A DNA stretch of 64,000 nt from Parastagonospora avenae f. sp. tritici 18332-5 (taxonomy: Eukaryota; Ascomycota; Dothideomycetes; Pleosporales; Phaeosphaeriaceae): positions 248,001 to 312,000 of the forward strand of contig JAFJTR010000009.1 in NCBI GenBank assembly GCA_022559985.1, in the 5' to 3' direction. Shown piece by piece: positions 21,588 through 33,319 of the stretch (positions are counted from its first letter, which is position 1; each line of letters opens with the position of its first letter). The notes under the pieces are model-generated. The model had not been told where the DNA came from. It worked only from the letters and a program-made list of their open reading frames with translations, and made no database searches. Both the position numbers and the translations under genes were made by a program.

Positions 21588-24351
21588 TTACCACGTGAAT
21601 CCCTGTGCGAGCAGTGCCTGTCCATGAACACTGCTAGGCTTCACTATACCCTCGAAGCCAGTCATGAGTCCGGTGCCAGATCTACATTGCACGTTAGCAC
21701 AAGCTTTCCAACCACAAAAGTGTCACACTTACTTAATCATATTGGTCGCCATAGTCCTCGCCTTGTCCTTGAGATTGACCTGCGTGCGCTCCTGCAGCAA
21801 ATTGTACCCCTCATCGGCATCGTGTCTCAGAATAGCAGCGTACTTTGCAGGAAACAAGCTCATGTAGTGTGCAAAAGCGTCCTCTTCCTGAGTTGTCCAG
21901 TCCGTACGTGTTTTCCTATCGTTACGTTGAGCAAGGGTTGGCGCCGCGATGTTCTGCTTTGCAAGTTTGCGTTGAGCCTGGTAAGTGGAAGGTGGTGCTT
22001 CCTCAGTCATGTCTGGCGCTTCATTTTCAGAAATAGACTCATCCTGAGTAGGCCTTCGCCTGGGTAGTCTAAGAACGTCGTCATCAACTTCAGAACGCGG
22101 CTGAGGTTGGTGACTTGTGGGCGCGGCAGACGAGGTTGGATCGATGCGGACCTTCTTCGCAACTGGTGCTTTTTGGCGACGCTCTTGGACCCGGTCGGCA
22201 CGATCTTCCGTCTCAAATGCGTTGTCCTCGGACTCAGACTCTACTTCTGTTGGCCGTGACCGTTTTTTGTTTGGAGAAGGCTGTGCGCGTTGCTTGCCCT
22301 TATCCCTAGTGGAAAGACCTGGTGTTGGCTGAGTATCGAAACCGTCCCCAAATTCAAGACTCCGCGCGCCAGCCTGTCGGTCAAAGATCGAAGTAGCGCG
22401 ATTCTCTTTCTGGGGCTTGACCTTGTTAAGAGCTTTCAGCAGTGCAGCTGAACTTGTTGGTGGCCCCGAACGTGCTGGCTCAATTTCGTCCTCCGGATCT
22501 TCTTCTTCAACTTCTTCTATCACGACTTCTGGACGCTCAAGAGATCTTTCGTCTTCCAAATGCTCCACAGCAAGCAGTTGATCTTCCTCCTGTTGCTCCT
22601 CGTTTTCTCCAACAAAAAGGGACTGGTGATCGTCTTGCTCATGTTGTATCACCGGTAACTCATTCTGTGCTTCCTCTACTTCCTCATGTGTGGGCTCTTG
22701 TTGAGGATTCTCCGCTACCTGTCGCGCGGTACTAGCTTCAGAAAGCCTCTCTCTTGACTTCAATAGATTGATGGCATCCATGTCTATCGGTGCATTCGGG
22801 TCAAATTTCCGGCTGCTTCGTCGACGGTCTCTTACGAATGATGTTCGTTTCCGGCGTGGCGGCTCTGGTCGGTTCGAGACTATCTTCGGCTGTTCAATGA
22901 CAGCTGGGGGGCTGTCTATCAGTTCCTTAACGTTCCGTACAATTGCTGTAGGTCCGCCGATCTCATCGATAATACTGAAAAGTTCCCTATGGCGATGGCG
23001 TACCCAGTGCAGGAGTCTCAGAATTGTGGCCAACCATGGGAATTCGGCACTTAGCCCATCTAGATCTACACTATCATCACGTTCCAGGGCGTCGTCACCT
23101 CGAGCAAAGAATCGCCTCATTGCGCTGATACGCTCGCTGACCCTGGCTTCGAGTTGCTGCGGTAAAGCCGAGTCTTCGCCCCCTAATGCTTGTATATTCC
23201 AGCCGCGGAGGAGAGAGCCCTCGCCGCTTTGTGATGGTTCAGAGCGGTAGAAGACCTCTAGTATTGCCTCATCCGGATTGTCACTATCGCCTGCTGATTT
23301 CTCGAGTACCAAAATTGCGAGCTGTGTCCGCAGCTCCAGGGCCAGATCAAATGTTTCCTGTAGCATGCCACTGTCTCCAGCAACCGTCGACACAACTTCG
23401 CGCTCGAGTGAGCGCATGAACTGGCTCGGAAAAGAATTATCGAGCTGCCGCAATGCGTTCCAAATCTGCTTGTCACTTCTGTCCGAATGGATCATCTGCT
23501 TTGCGAAAACAAGAAGATTGGCCATGTACAGAATCAGGTCTAGGCCCGTTTGCGCCGAGGACGATTCCGAATGTGCACCAAAAAGTACGCGGTGCACTGC
23601 TTTGACGTGGATGTAGCCGTGTTCTTCGCTCTTGTAGTGCTTCAAGTGCACATTCAATTCGTCATTGAAATCGCGGTATTCCTCCGTGAAGTCCGAGTCC
23701 GGCTTTTGTATCTCCTGTATGTTTTGGAAATCGTCCTTCTTGTTCCCAGCTTCGGGCGCGAGGTGTTCAAGAAATTCTCTAGCTGATTCGCACAGTTTGC
23801 GCATGTGCTTGAAGATGTACTTTGGTTCGAGAAATTCTGCCTCGATCATACTAAACGATGAAATTGCAGTAGTTCCAGACATTTGGGAAGCAGCGCCGGG
23901 AGAGCGGGGATCTTCGAGCTGCGTGTGCTGTGGGGTATCTGGAGCTTCCTGAAGGTCAATTTCCTCGTCAACAACTGTTAGGTCTACCGGGTGAAAATGT
24001 TAGCAACATGCATTGGATGCTCAAGCTCAACAGCTCTATAAAATATCCGCTTCATCTAGACAAGGCGCTGCAAGGTAATCACTAACCTGCGGCGGCCTCT
24101 TTCGCAGGCCTGCGCTTTGTCCTGCGCGTCGTTTGTCCTTCATTTTCGCTTTCATCAGTCACAGTCGCAATGCTCGCTTGTCGCGCACTGCGCCTGGTTG
24201 GCTTTAACACTTCATATACTGGCTCGACATCGCGACTTGCGCTGCGCATACGCGATGCGCGTGCAAGTTGTGGCGTGTTTGTTTTCGACGGCGGTTGCGG
24301 GGTTGGTGTTTTGCGCCGGCTCGCGGACCGCACACCTCTGCGATCGGCCAT
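21588..24351 (-). CDS. Telobox/TRF-type telomere-binding protein (Taz1/TRF-like)
   Basis: Minus-strand exons 24351-24087, 23983-21733 and 21681-21588 (introns 103 and 51 bp, phases match), 869 aa. The N-terminus is short and basic (Arg/Thr/Pro-rich). A helical region of about 300 residues beginning near FLEPKYIFKHMRKL fits a TRF-homology dimerisation domain. The middle is acidic and disordered (runs of Glu, SESEDNAFETEDR) with basic nuclear-localisation-like clusters (NKKRSRP). Near the C-terminus is a Myb-like domain starting RTDWTTQEEDAFAHYM and ending VNLKDKARTM, the telobox signature of proteins that bind double-stranded telomeric repeats. The third exon adds about 30 residues after the telobox. 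The role is inferred: telomere capping and length control. Confidence 0.82.
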
Positions 24352-24973
24352 GGTAACCTCAATTGACGCGTAAAAGGTGGCGTTGGAGCATGCGATCTAG
24401 GTCGAGGTGAAAGTGGTGGAGTGTGTTGCGCCAATGTTGTGGTGGAATCCACATGATCGCGGACCGACGGGTGTTCACGTGTAGTTCGCCGTTACCTCAT
24501 CCGACTTAGCGTCATCTCTATCTTGGAACTTGCAACGGACACATGCTAGGAGAAGGGGCGATCCCGCGCAGAAACCTAGAATGCAAAGTGTTTGACATCG
24601 AGACACATTCAAGACAGCCGGCCATTTAATTGTAGCCTCTCACAGTTCTTCAACATGGGAGTGCCCCTTAACTAGCGCTGAGGCGTCCATTCGGTGTGGC
24701 AGTGCCAAATATATGACAAGTGGGCTGCCTGCACGTACCCCCTTGCGCGAATCCTAGTGAACCTCTTCCAACGCCAGCGGCCAACATCTCGTACTTGACT
24801 TTGACAACGCTTCTCACCGCTGATTTCGACCCATTTTCTTCCTTCTTCCAATCCGTCAATTCGACTTCACGCCTTCTTGTCTCTCCTTCACATTATTTTG
24901 CTTTGAAGCATCTTACCGGCACGCTCCCTCGTGAGCCCGACGCACCCCTGCTCACCAATCCATCGCCACCACC
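24352..24973. promoter_or_regulatory. Divergent promoter region, telomere-binding protein / GDT1
   Basis: 620 bases between two start codons facing outward. Pyrimidine-rich stretches lie just before the GDT1 ATG (24840-24900), common in fungal leaders. No specific site is claimed. Confidence 0.4.
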
Positions 24974-26639
24974 ATGAGGCTACAACACACTCGGGCATCC
25001 GCCCTGCTTTTGCTCCTCCCAGCGATATCAGTCATCGCCACCTCCGTTGCCGCTGCGGATGATAAGCCTCTCGCGAGAGCCGCCGTGCCTGGGTACCAAG
25101 ACGTCAGCGCCTCGCCCACCCCGTCCCTGGCCCCAACACCTAATGGGAAGGGCACCAAAGATGCGCCCTTCGATGGGCAGGACGGAATGCCGCACGAAGG
25201 CCCATACATCAACGATGATCCGAGTCCGACGAAAAAGAAGCCAGCGATTGTGGAGGAATTAGGGCCGAAGAAGACGGCCGCCGTTGGTCCGTCGAAGCCT
25301 TTGCCATCGAAGGAGGTGCTCGATGGGGATAAAAGTGTGATGCAAGACCCGGACAGGAAACTGGCAACGGGCAACAAGGGCACGGAGGGTGGCGTGTCTG
25401 CAAAGGACAAGGAGCGTCTGGCGCACGAAGACAAGACTGGCGAGAAGCTCGAGAAGGTTCCCGAGTCGCCGAAAGAGGCACCACCACTGCCTCATGACCA
25501 GAAACAGCTACAGGGCGATGCCGTTCCATCGGACAGCACTTCTCGTGCTGCTGGCGCAGCCGGTCTTGAGGTGAGTAGATGATCTGGCATCGAAAACTAG
25601 GCATCCATGACTGACATTATGTAGAAACCCACCAGCCTCCCTGACAAACCCCACAACGTCCCACACCCCAAGCCCGATTCGCTGTCTGACAAAGACCCAC
25701 TGGATACAACAACGAAACCGAAGACACCCGCCTCGAACCTCCCAGGCGAAGATGCCGGAGGCGTCATACAGCCATTCCACTCTTTTATACTTTCCTTTAC
25801 CATGATTATCTTTTCGGAGATTGGTGACAAGACGTTCCTGGTGGCCGCACTGATGGCTATGCGACACCCACGATTGCTTGTCTTTTCCGCCGCCTTCTCC
25901 GCGCTCATCGTCATGACCGTCCTCTCTGCAGTCCTTGGCCACGCAGTTCCATCTTTACTCTCTGAGCGCTTTACACACTTTGCAGCGGCTGCATTGTTTC
26001 TAGTCTTCGGCGTCAAGCTCGTAAGAGAAGGTCTTGCCATGAGCCCCAGCGATGGTGTGGGAGAAGAGATGCGTGAAGTCGAGCAAGAACTTGAAGAGAA
26101 GGAACAGCTGGCGCGAGCAAAGAACGGACACCGCAAGTCTTCCATCTCACCCTACGCACTCGAGGGCGGTCGGGGCGTGCGACGCTCAAGGTCGAACTCG
26201 AGACTTCCAGCCCCGGCCCGCAGCCCTTCTTCTTCTCCAGAACGAGCATCGCCTTCCGGTGGATCGGGTGTTTCTAGTGCTCTGGGAGGACTCAATAACC
26301 TCTTTTCCCTGCTCCTCAGCCCGGCGTGGGTGCAGACATTCGTCATGACTTTCCTGGGAGAATGGGGCGACCGTAGCCAGATTGCTACTGTGGCTATGGC
26401 TGCAGGCTCTGACTACTGGTGGGTCACTGGAGGCGCTGTTGTCGGACATGGCCTCTGCACAGCAGGAGCTGTGATCGGTGGTCGTGCAATTGCTGGGCGC
26501 ATCAGCATGCGTAATGGTAAGCATATCCTGACTACTATATTTGATGCGATGCTAACCGAAGACAGTCACCCTTGGTGGAGCTATTGCCTTCCTTATCTTC
26601 GGTGTTATCTACCTGTTCGAGGCTTTCTACCACGAGTAA
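24974..26639 (+). CDS. GDT1: Gdt1/TMEM165-family Mn2+/Ca2+:H+ exchanger of the Golgi
   Basis: Exons 24974-25570, 25625-26516 and 26566-26639 (introns 54 and 49 bp, phases match), 520 aa. A signal peptide (LLLLLPAISVIATSVAAA) leads an unusually long hydrophilic Pro/Lys/Asp-rich segment of about 220 residues before the transporter domain. Two UPF0016 repeats follow, with the conserved ExGD(K/R)(T/S): SEIGDKTFLVAALMAM and GEWGDRSQIATVAMAA, each inside a three-helix bundle. They are separated by a charged Ser/Arg-rich cytosolic loop (SSPERASPSGG). The last exon supplies the final helix (GGAIAFLIFGVIYLFEAFYH). Homologues supply Mn2+ for Golgi glycosylation and remove Ca2+ from the cytosol. All key acidic residues are present. 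Confidence 0.93.
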
Positions 26640-27259
26640 ACTTTCGTTTTTCAGCATTGCACGGCGCTTCGGTTTGGCATAGTCGTTGCTATTATTGCCA
26701 GAAGAAATGGGCAACCACGACAAAGATGTGGACTTTCACTGTAATTTTAATTGTACTCGCGGTCTATCACGAACACGACTAAAAAGCGTTGCCGGCGTTG
26801 GATAGATGCGCAACACCGAGCGGGTAACACGTACTCGTATTCCATCTGAGATTCTCTCTCGTTTACACGTGCACTTTGATCGTTTGCTGCTGTGCTCGTT
26901 GTAAGATCCTGCTGAGGTTGGAAGAGGGCAACATTAAACTGGATGCCACGGCGCTTGCATGTCTAGTGTACAAATTTGGCGACTAGCATCTGCAGGCAGT
27001 TGCAAACGACCTGTAGGGGTGCAACATGAATAAGAAGGCTGCAGATTCTCCAACGCATCTGAGGTTCCTGACCACATCAAATTGGCTTGATCATACGTCG
27101 CTTGTCCAGTCGTGTCACTCGCACCCGAGCTACACGTTACACACTGCCCTCTCAAACCCGCTTGTACAATCGCAGGCTCTCTTCTACTCGCTCAAGCCTC
27201 ATACTCAGCTTTGGCATAGGAGGGTCTACGCAATTGCTGATCCAGCCCGATTGTAAAAG
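26640..27259. other. Intergenic region, nothing recognised
   Basis: 620 bases between GDT1 and the GST gene on the same strand. The open frame 27026-27256 has no recognisable content. Confidence 0.5.
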
Positions 27260-28093
27260 ATGACGTCTAACTCCCTCATCCTCTACGACATCTCCTCGCC
27301 AATTCAACCCCGCTCTTACGCGCCCAATCCTTCCAAAGCCCGTCTCGCGCTGAGCTTCAAGCAAGTGCCTTTCAAGTCGACCTTCATCGACATCCTCGAC
27401 ATCCCCGAAGTGCGCAAGAGCCTCAACTGTCCCGCGACTCGAAAGCTCGATGATGGATCGGACTTCTACACGCTTCCCGTGCTGCAGGACCCATCCTCAG
27501 ACAAGGTAATTGGCGACTCCTACGACATCGCCAACTATCTCGAAGACAACTTCCCCAACTCAGGCGGGTGTCTGTTCCCTAAGGACTCCACGGGTACTGG
27601 GCTAGACTACGAGAGCCCGAACAAGGACACGCCGTTCTACGCACCGATCACTACCAACAAGGGCTCAAAGAATGCGCCGTATGCAAAATTCAATCTACAC
27701 GTCGATGCTACGTTCTCGGCGAATGTCATCCTTGTGGCGCATGGAATGCCTTTCAATCCCGAATCGGCCGAAGCTACCAGGGCACTGTTTGTCAAGCGCG
27801 CACATCTGAATAGTTGGGACGATTTATCTGTGCATGGCGAGGCGAGAGAGAAGGTTCGAGCGGGGTTCAAAGATGCGCTGAAGTCACTTGCTGAACTGTT
27901 CACGGTGCATCAGGGTGGGCCGTATTTGGAGGGCGAGAAGGCAAATTATGCGGATCTGATTGTGGGAGGCTGGCTCAATACGATGTTTGAGACGATGCCT
28001 GAGGACGAGTGGAAAGACTTCAGGACGTGGCATGGGGCCGTGTTTGCGAGGCTGCATGATGCGCTGCAGGAGACATACTACGTGTGCAAGTAG
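27260..28093 (+). CDS. Glutathione S-transferase-like protein (UstS/beta-etherase-like group)
   Basis: Single exon, 277 aa. The N-terminal thioredoxin-fold domain contains the cis-Pro region (YTLPVLQDP) and the glutathione-binding GDSYDIANYLE, equivalent to the ES-x-x-I motif. The N-terminal contact segment is SYAPNPSKARLALSFKQVPF. The C-terminal helical domain runs from about residue 130 and ends near FARLHDALQETYYV; GGPYLEGEKANYADLIVGGW is the usual N-capping box region of GSTs. No signal peptide, so it is probably cytosolic. The group is common in fungi for detoxification or secondary metabolism; substrates are unknown. There is no biosynthetic cluster around it. Confidence 0.85.
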   Translation: MTSNSLILYDISSPIQPRSYAPNPSKARLALSFKQVPFKSTFIDILDIPEVRKSLNCPATRKLDDGSDFYTLPVLQDPSSDKVIGDSYDIANYLEDNFPNSGGCLFPKDSTGTGLDYESPNKDTPFYAPITTNKGSKNAPYAKFNLHVDATFSANVILVAHGMPFNPESAEATRALFVKRAHLNSWDDLSVHGEAREKVRAGFKDALKSLAELFTVHQGGPYLEGEKANYADLIVGGWLNTMFETMPEDEWKDFRTWHGAVFARLHDALQETYYVCK

Positions 28094-28565
28094 GAGATGG
28101 TGGTTTGGTAGAATTTGTCCATACGCTAGACTCACGATGCAACCCCATTATCAAGGAATTCTTACATACTTAATCACGATACGGTAATCTCTAGAAAGCT
28201 ATTGTGAAACTCTGCTACACCGCAGTTAGGAGGGCGTGGTGGGTGTTCTCTGATTGGTCGGTTGCATCCCTGTGATCGCCGCGGGAGAGAGCTGGTCCTT
28301 GCGCGTCTTCAAGCCTTACAATAGCAGCTACAATAGCTTTCTTACACCAACCCTTCACTTTTGCTTACCCTCGCCTCGTTAGGTCGCAACGCCACTGCAG
28401 CGCCCAGAACAAAACGCCAGCATAGTCGCACAATCTTTCGTCTAGAAGCTTACACAAAAAGCAGGAACGCGACAGTTTATCCATCACAATCGGAACCTTG
28501 GATCGGCCGGTCTTCATCTCACTCCAAAACGCGACTCATAGCTGCACGACTCCAGGCGCCTTGAG
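28094..28565. promoter_or_regulatory. Short intergenic region upstream of the cyclin gene
   Basis: A CCAAT box in reverse (TGATTGGTCGG, near 28251) lies about 310 bases upstream of the cyclin start. No other signal was recognised. Confidence 0.35.
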
Positions 28566-29622
28566 ATGGTCTCCACGGTCAACCCATCCCTCCCGCGACG
28601 CGAACTACCACGGCCACCGCCGCCTGCTGTTGTAGAAGCTGAGCAGCAATGGGTCTTCACAGAGGATGAGCTGTTGCAAGCGCCGTCAATACTAGACGGA
28701 ATGCCGGCCGAGGAAGAGCGCACGCTGCGGCGCAAGGGCGTCAACTTCATTCTACAAGTGGGTATGATGCTCAAGCTTCCACAGACAACGCTCAGTACCG
28801 CTGCTGTCTTCTTCAACCGCTACCTGATGCGCAGCAGTCTGAAGCCACGGCCAGGCTACAAGCCGCTTCACCACTACGTAAGCGATACTCTTGTCACCCA
28901 TACCAATAGTACTGACAACTGTACAGCAAATCGCAGCGACTGGCCTGTTCCTCGCTACAAAGGTCGAGGAGAACTGTCGCAAAATGAAAGAGCTCGTCGT
29001 AGCCTGCGTTCGAGTCGCGCTGAAAGACCCCAACAAGCTCGTAGATGAGCAGACGAAAGATTTCTGGAAGTGGCGCGACACCATTCTCTACAGCGAAGAC
29101 GTTCTGCTAGAAGCACTCTGCTTCGACCTAAACATCGAGTCGCCCTACAAGACCATGTACGACATGCTCAAATACTACGGCGTGGAGCATAACAAGAAGC
29201 TACGGAACTCGGCATGGGCGTTTCTCTCCGACTCAGCATCCACGCAAATGTGCCTGCTCTTCACATCACGCACCATCGCCGCGGCCTCATTATACGCCGG
29301 CGCACGCATGGCAGACGTGTCGTTCGACGAAGACGACGGCCATCCATGGTGGGAAATACAACACGTCAAGTTGCGCGACATCAGGAGAGCATGCAACCTC
29401 ATGGCCGATCTCTACGAGAAGTCTCCAGACAAAGACGGCGAGTCTAACATGTACGCCGGACTCAGGACGCCCGAAGATGGCATCGACTTCGGTGACACGC
29501 CAGGCAGCATGGAGGGCGTGCAAAGCTCGGCTCCAGAGGTCCAGAGCCAGCCGCCAGCGAACGGAGTGGAGAATGGAGGCGCGACCGAGAGGGGGTCCGA
29601 AGAGGGCGAGCTGGATGGCTAG
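28566..29622 (+). CDS. C/T-type cyclin, partner of a transcriptional CDK
   Basis: Exons 28566-28877 and 28927-29622 around a 49-bp intron in phase 0 give 335 aa. The first cyclin box contains the typical ERTLRRKGVNFILQVGMML, LPQTTLSTAAVFFNRYLM and, across the join, QIAATGLFLATKVEENCRKM. The second fold follows DTILYSEDVLLEALCFDLNI. The C-terminal 70 residues are acidic and low-complexity. The pattern fits fungal cyclins of the Ctk2/Pch1/Bur2 group, which activate CDK9/CDK12-like kinases that phosphorylate the RNA polymerase II C-terminal domain. Which of the three it represents cannot be fixed from sequence alone. Confidence 0.87.
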
Positions 29623-30821
29623 AAGCTCACCAAACCGCACAACTTTGAACTTACCGTGGATTCGCCGTATACTGGGCTTCTCGATATCCTTGATAATTGC
29701 GTGTATACCTCCTTGCAGACGCCAGAGCCGAAGGAAGTGTCCACGCTCACGCCCAAAAACATAGAGAGACCTCGCCACGGCAAACAGTAGCTCGATCGTG
29801 GCCAGTATAGTATTGTCGCAACATCTGAATGAGCGACACGGCGATGAGGTCTCCAGGATCCCCAGACACGATGGAAATGGTTGAAGGACATGCCACATTT
29901 CCATGGTACCACAGTGCCGTCATCATTCTCAGGCTGCGATGCATGATGGGCTCCCTATTTGTTGCCCAGAACCCGATCATTACTCTCGGTAAACCTCAAG
30001 TTGATATTGCGCGTATCGATAGGCTCGACTCATCTCCGGTGCTTGTATGTCCTTGTTCGCCTGGGGAAATGGAGTATTCGGAGACACAGGATGTAGTCGC
30101 ACAGTAGCAGCCTTCTCAGGCATCGTAGCTACAGGTTATGGCTAATGCATCGATTCGCTAGTTGGCATCTGACTGGTCCTGTCGAGTTTGGCATCTGAGT
30201 CTTGAATTCATAGAATTACGATCATGTCACAGGCCCGGCGTCTTGGAGGTCGGGGTAGTGAGCCATACTACCGCTTTGTCATAAATGAGCAAAGATTATT
30301 TCTCATACACAGATCGCCGACAGTTAAGTGAGACGAAGATGAAGCGTAGAAAGCAACTACGATGTAAAGCTATGTGTTTCTGAAGCTATACATAAAAGTC
30401 TAGCGATACTGTGTACAGCTTCAGGCTATGCGATTCTCCTGTTCACTTTCCCTCGTAGTTGAAAATCTGCAGGATATCGCATCTTGAATCAGGTCGCGGC
30501 CGTTTGGACCGTGATCGAGTCATTTTCTGCAGATAGTGAAGTGTTTAGTAGTGGATAGTAGTGACCAATGAAATGTATCCGTCTACGCGTGTGTCGATGT
30601 GCCGAGGCATCTTTCTATGATCACCCTAGGGGCCATATCCTTGCAATCTCTCCGACGTCAACACTGCTTTCGCCACTGAAACCCCTTCCCTCTTTTTTTG
30701 TCGAGCTGATTCAAGCTGTTGGTACTTCCTGAACACAAGTCAAAGCAAAAGACCAGCTTTCTGGAACCGATTTGCGGAATTCCAGTTATTAAAGTTTGAT
30801 CCGCGGAGCACCGGCGACATC
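29623..30821. other. Intergenic region, nothing recognised
   Basis: 1.2 kb. The open frame 29829-30107 (92 aa) has no domain and no codon pattern like its neighbours. The last 150 bases are pyrimidine-rich, as expected of a fungal promoter and leader. Confidence 0.5.
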
Positions 30822-32273
30822 ATGGACTCGTCACCCTCAGCGCTGCTGAAGCTGCTCCTTCCCAAAACCCCGTTCTTGATGAAAACAGCCTTATCACATA
30901 CCCTCTCCCTCTCAGCCACATCATCAAAATGGGATCTGCGAACAGCCATCACAGTCAACCTTCTGCGCGAAATGACTGGACCCAATTCGGCTCCTTCATC
31001 TATCACTAAAATCCAGAACCTCACTACCAAGGATCCCGGCGTCAAGGGCAAAGTCTGGGCTAGCAAAGTCAAGCTTGCAAATGTGGAAGAAGACGATGTC
31101 AGACAGTTGATGTTCAAAGCAATTGAGGACATGGGCACGGGAGAAGAGCAATGGGCGAAACCTGAGAACCAACCTCTGGAAGCGGAGTGGAATGGCTACC
31201 GTGCTGGAGCAAAGGACGATGAGCCTGAACCTTCAGGCATGAGCGAGAAAGAGAAATACGACGCAATGATGAAGGAAACGACATCCAAAACCACCGTCCT
31301 ATATTTCCACGGCGGAGCCATGTACCTCTTGGACCCAGCCACTTACCGCCCCACAACCTCCAAACTCGCCCGAGAAAGCGGCGGCAGAGTATTCAGCGTA
31401 CGCTACCGTCTCAGCCCTCAAAACGCCTTCCCAGCCGCCTTACTAGACTGCTTCACCGCCTACCTCAGCCTCCTGCACCCACCCCCCGACGCGCCCCACG
31501 CCCCCATCCCCGCCTCTGAAATCGTCTTCGCAGGCGACTCCGCCGGCGGAACATGCTGCACCGCGCTACTCCAACTACTCCTTCAAATCCACCGCACGTC
31601 TCCCAACCCGACTGTAAACTTCCACGGTAAGGAGGTCGACATCCCACTTCCCGCCGGCGTAGCAATGACATCCCCCTGGGTCGACATCACGCGCTCCCTC
31701 CCGTCTATCGAAGCCGCCGCAACGCTCTACGACTACCTCCCCACGCCCTCGGCCACCGACAAGCGCGAATTCGTGCCCGACGCCGCATGGCCCACCTCCC
31801 CCCGGCGCGCAGATTTATACTGCGAAGCCAGCGCGCTGCTGCACCCGCTCGTCTCGCCGCTCGCAGCACAAGACTGGTCCGCCTCACCTCCACTGTTTTT
31901 CTCCGTCGGCGAAGAAATGCTGCGCGATGAAGACGCAGTGCTCGCGCAGCGCGCTGTCAAGCAGGGTGTCACCGTCGTGTGGAGGGAGTTCGAGGCGATG
32001 CCGCATTGCTTTGCGATGTTGTTGGAGAGTAATCCGGGGGCGCCGGTGCATCAGAGGGAAATCGGGGGGTTTTGTAAGGAGGTGGTGGAGGGGAAGGGGG
32101 TGGTGACGAATGGGGTTTTCATTGAGGCGAAGACGCTTAAGAGGAGGGATGTGGATGTTGCAAGTGGACTGACGCAGATTGCGGATGCGGAGGTCGAGGG
32201 GTATATGAAAGGGGGAAAGGAGAGGATTGAGAGGAAGTTTCGGAGGGGGGAGGAGCCGGAGGTGAGTTTTTGA
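30822..32273 (+). CDS. Alpha/beta-hydrolase, HSL family (Abhydrolase_3), steryl-acetyl-hydrolase-like
   Basis: Single exon, 483 aa. The oxyanion-hole motif YFHGGAMYLLDP is at residues 161-172 and the nucleophile elbow FAGDSAGG places the catalytic serine at residue 240. The acid is likely in GEEMLRDEDAVLAQ and the histidine in MPHCFAMLLE, so the triad is complete. The N-terminal about 150 residues are helical, and the C-terminal 80 are Lys/Arg/Glu-rich. Related fungal proteins (Say1-type) deacetylate sterols or hydrolyse small esters. The strongly biased 3' end (runs of G in 32030-32270) reflects codon use, not damage; the frame is open to TGA 32271-32273. Confidence 0.88.
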   Translation: MDSSPSALLKLLLPKTPFLMKTALSHTLSLSATSSKWDLRTAITVNLLREMTGPNSAPSSITKIQNLTTKDPGVKGKVWASKVKLANVEEDDVRQLMFKAIEDMGTGEEQWAKPENQPLEAEWNGYRAGAKDDEPEPSGMSEKEKYDAMMKETTSKTTVLYFHGGAMYLLDPATYRPTTSKLARESGGRVFSVRYRLSPQNAFPAALLDCFTAYLSLLHPPPDAPHAPIPASEIVFAGDSAGGTCCTALLQLLLQIHRTSPNPTVNFHGKEVDIPLPAGVAMTSPWVDITRSLPSIEAAATLYDYLPTPSATDKREFVPDAAWPTSPRRADLYCEASALLHPLVSPLAAQDWSASPPLFFSVGEEMLRDEDAVLAQRAVKQGVTVVWREFEAMPHCFAMLLESNPGAPVHQREIGGFCKEVVEGKGVVTNGVFIEAKTLKRRDVDVASGLTQIADAEVEGYMKGGKERIERKFRRGEEPEVSF

Positions 32274-33319
32274 TGGTGGGTAATGTGTTTGAAATGTTAC
32301 TGACCCTCAACAGACGGAGACTAGGCCGATGTTGTGATGTATGTTCATGTATAAAATACATCGGGACATTATGTCCGTTTACTGTAAAGCTCTCACAGTC
32401 GGTCATGGAACACCAAGAGTTTTGTAGCCTGCCGCTCCACATAGTAAAATTCTCAAGGTAGAAATTATTAATGTAGATGACGAACACCTCGCTGTTGCTT
32501 AGCATTGTTCTCGAATCCAATCACCAGATCTTTGTTTTCGAACTAGGTTACTTTTGCTTACTCTTATTTTTGACCGCTCTATTTTCTTTCTTCTAGCATG
32601 TCTTCAATATATAGTAACACAAGTTCTCTGCGCAGTGGATGAGATGTCGACTCTAGGAGGATAAATCGGAGACTTTAGATTATGTGACCACAAGTTCGGC
32701 AACCTGAGTTGTAGATCACGAATGACTTGAGCAAGTAGCGCCTATACTTCTTTTAGTCATTTTGTTTCCTAGTCTTATTCCTGGGCTCCTGTTTCGTGCA
32801 GTTTTTTGCAACATTATTCATTCCCGACACCTTCCAGTATACTTCATGATCTGTACTTCTCCTCTAGGATCTGCCATGCCGGTCACACAGGACACATGTC
32901 TGAGTCATAGTGCCGCGTTTGCACTGCCAGGTGAAGGTGGGTCACCACACCGACTGTCGCCGGGCTGACCTAAGACCGGATCACGGGACTGCGCGTTTAC
33001 CTCGATCTCGCGCACCTCAATTTTCTGCCACTTTCGCCTCTCCTTTTTGGCTGCTAGAGACGAGCCCGTACATGTCCCGCTCAGCTCTTATAACAGACTC
33101 GCAAACACGGTAGTCAGCGACTCCACGGCCATCGTTCCTAAATCGGTGTTGGACATTCTACTCGACGCTATTGAATAGCGCAAAGAATGTGCAGCTTACT
33201 ACCATTTCAAGCAAACAACAAAGGGGAATTACAAAACAACTTCGGCAGACGCAGGCCATGCATAATGCATCTCGACCCTAGAAGCCACTATAGCAACCTT
33301 TTCATTGAAGACTGTCCAC
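32274..33319. other. Intergenic region at the edge of the accessory island
   Basis: AT-rich in its first 500 bases (32440-32880), with no conserved frame. It marks the change from housekeeping genes to the decayed DUF6604-like region. Confidence 0.45.

Noticed and set aside
21079..21594. Minus-strand 171-codon frame opposite the zinc-ribbon gene
   Set aside because: Antisense shadow; the plus frame carries the cysteine motif and ends properly.
29829..30107. 92-codon frame downstream of the cyclin gene
   Set aside because: No recognisable motif or signal peptide, and isolated in a spacer.
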